Source: Bin94 sp965215535
GTDB taxonomy: Bacteria; Gemmatimonadota; Gemmatimonadetes; Longimicrobiales; Gaopeijiaceae
Assembly (NCBI GenBank): GCA_965215535.1
Contig: OZ244063.1
Coordinates: 2,480,001 to 2,544,000 of the forward strand
Length of the DNA stretch: 64,000 nucleotides
Direction of reading: 5' to 3'
Both the position numbers and the translations under genes were made by a program. The notes under the pieces are model-generated. The model saw only the letters and a list, made by a program, of their open reading frames with translations, was not told where the DNA came from and did not search any database. Positions 63,686 to 64,000 of this stretch are shown one piece after another (the first letter of the stretch is position 1; every line of letters starts with the position of its first letter).

Positions 63686-64000
63686 ATGAAATCCCCTGAC
63701 GATCTGCCTGTCTCCGAATCTCCCGCCCCCCCGAACGTCACCATCGGCGCACTCGCCCACCACACCGACCGCGAAGTGGCGCTCTCTGGCTGGGTCCAGG
63801 CGCTTCGGGTGCATGCCCGCGTCGCCTTTGTCATGCTGCGCGACGGCACGGGAACGGTGCAGTGCGTGGCGGTGCGCTCCGAGCTCGACGACGAACGCTG
63901 GACGCTGGCCACCACCCTTGCCCAGGAATCGTGCATCGGGATCACCGGCACCGTCCGCGCCGACGCCCGCGCCCCCGGCGGCTACGAAATCACCCTGACC
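63686..64000 (+). CDS. asnS: asparaginyl-tRNA synthetase, 5' part (cut by window edge)
   Basis: The 105 visible codons start MKSPDDLPVSESPAP. The anticodon-binding OB fold follows: VALSGWVQALRVHARVAFVM, RDGTGTVQCVAV, and ARAPGGYEITLT. This pattern fits AsnRS and the archaeal-type AspRS; in bacteria AsnRS is more likely. The gene continues past 64000. The 280 bp before it (63406-63685) show no other gene or clear promoter. Confidence 0.75.
   Translation, partial: MKSPDDLPVSESPAPPNVTIGALAHHTDREVALSGWVQALRVHARVAFVMLRDGTGTVQCVAVRSELDDERWTLATTLAQESCIGITGTVRADARAPGGYEITLT

Overview
This 64 kb window is GC-rich chromosomal DNA with densely packed, bacterial-type genes that often overlap by an ATGA or GTGA junction. 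It looks like a free-living or marine-type Gram-negative bacterium. Supporting traits are lipoprotein signals, a meso-DAP type MurE, an FtsI with a PASTA domain, sodium:solute symporters, a DUF2911 protein and a 6-bladed propeller lipoprotein. This mix suggests Gemmatimonadota or a close relative, but that placement is inference because no rRNA marker is present.

Layout. 1-1.4 kb holds a decayed tyrosine recombinase. 1.5-6.4 kb holds threonine aldolase and a ferrous-iron operon, in which a membrane-anchored DtxR/FeoA fusion overlaps feoB behind an AT-rich control region. 6.5-10.8 kb is one very large leucine-rich-repeat lipoprotein ending in a zincin protease domain. 10.9-16.4 kb holds housekeeping genes: ferredoxin-NADP reductase, a cytochrome c lipoprotein, a radical SAM protein, SufE and PlsC, plus an antitoxin remnant. 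16.7-20.7 kb holds a membrane protein and a propeller lipoprotein/ABC transporter operon. 20.8-26.6 kb is a carboxylate uptake and activation region: two sodium symporters, the small DUF4212 subunit and a malonyl-CoA synthetase-like enzyme.

26.6-36.7 kb is a formate/molybdenum block: formate-THF ligase, a selenocysteine-containing formate dehydrogenase, FdhD, a MobA-MobB fusion and a membrane acyltransferase-like protein. An AT-richer restriction-modification pair sits between the ligase and the dehydrogenase. The dehydrogenase has an in-frame UGA at the catalytic position, followed at the E. coli fdhF distance by a GGUCU-capped hairpin, so the organism should have Sel machinery elsewhere. 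36.8-40.1 kb holds a small membrane protein, a DUF2911 protein and a large secreted TPR protein with a strong terminator.

40.6-58.2 kb is a division and cell wall (dcw) cluster: mraZ, rsmH, ftsL-like, ftsI, murE, murF, mraY, murD, ftsW, murG, murC, a very short ftsQ, ftsA, ftsZ and an M23 peptidase. An MraZ box precedes it, and murB and ddl are absent. It is followed by a VWA-type membrane protein, ftsY, recG and the 5' end of an asparaginyl-tRNA synthetase gene cut by the window edge.

Three genes carry single-base shifts in or next to short homopolymer runs (about 18.88, 33.15 and 37.09 kb). These look as much like assembly indels as like real pseudogenes.
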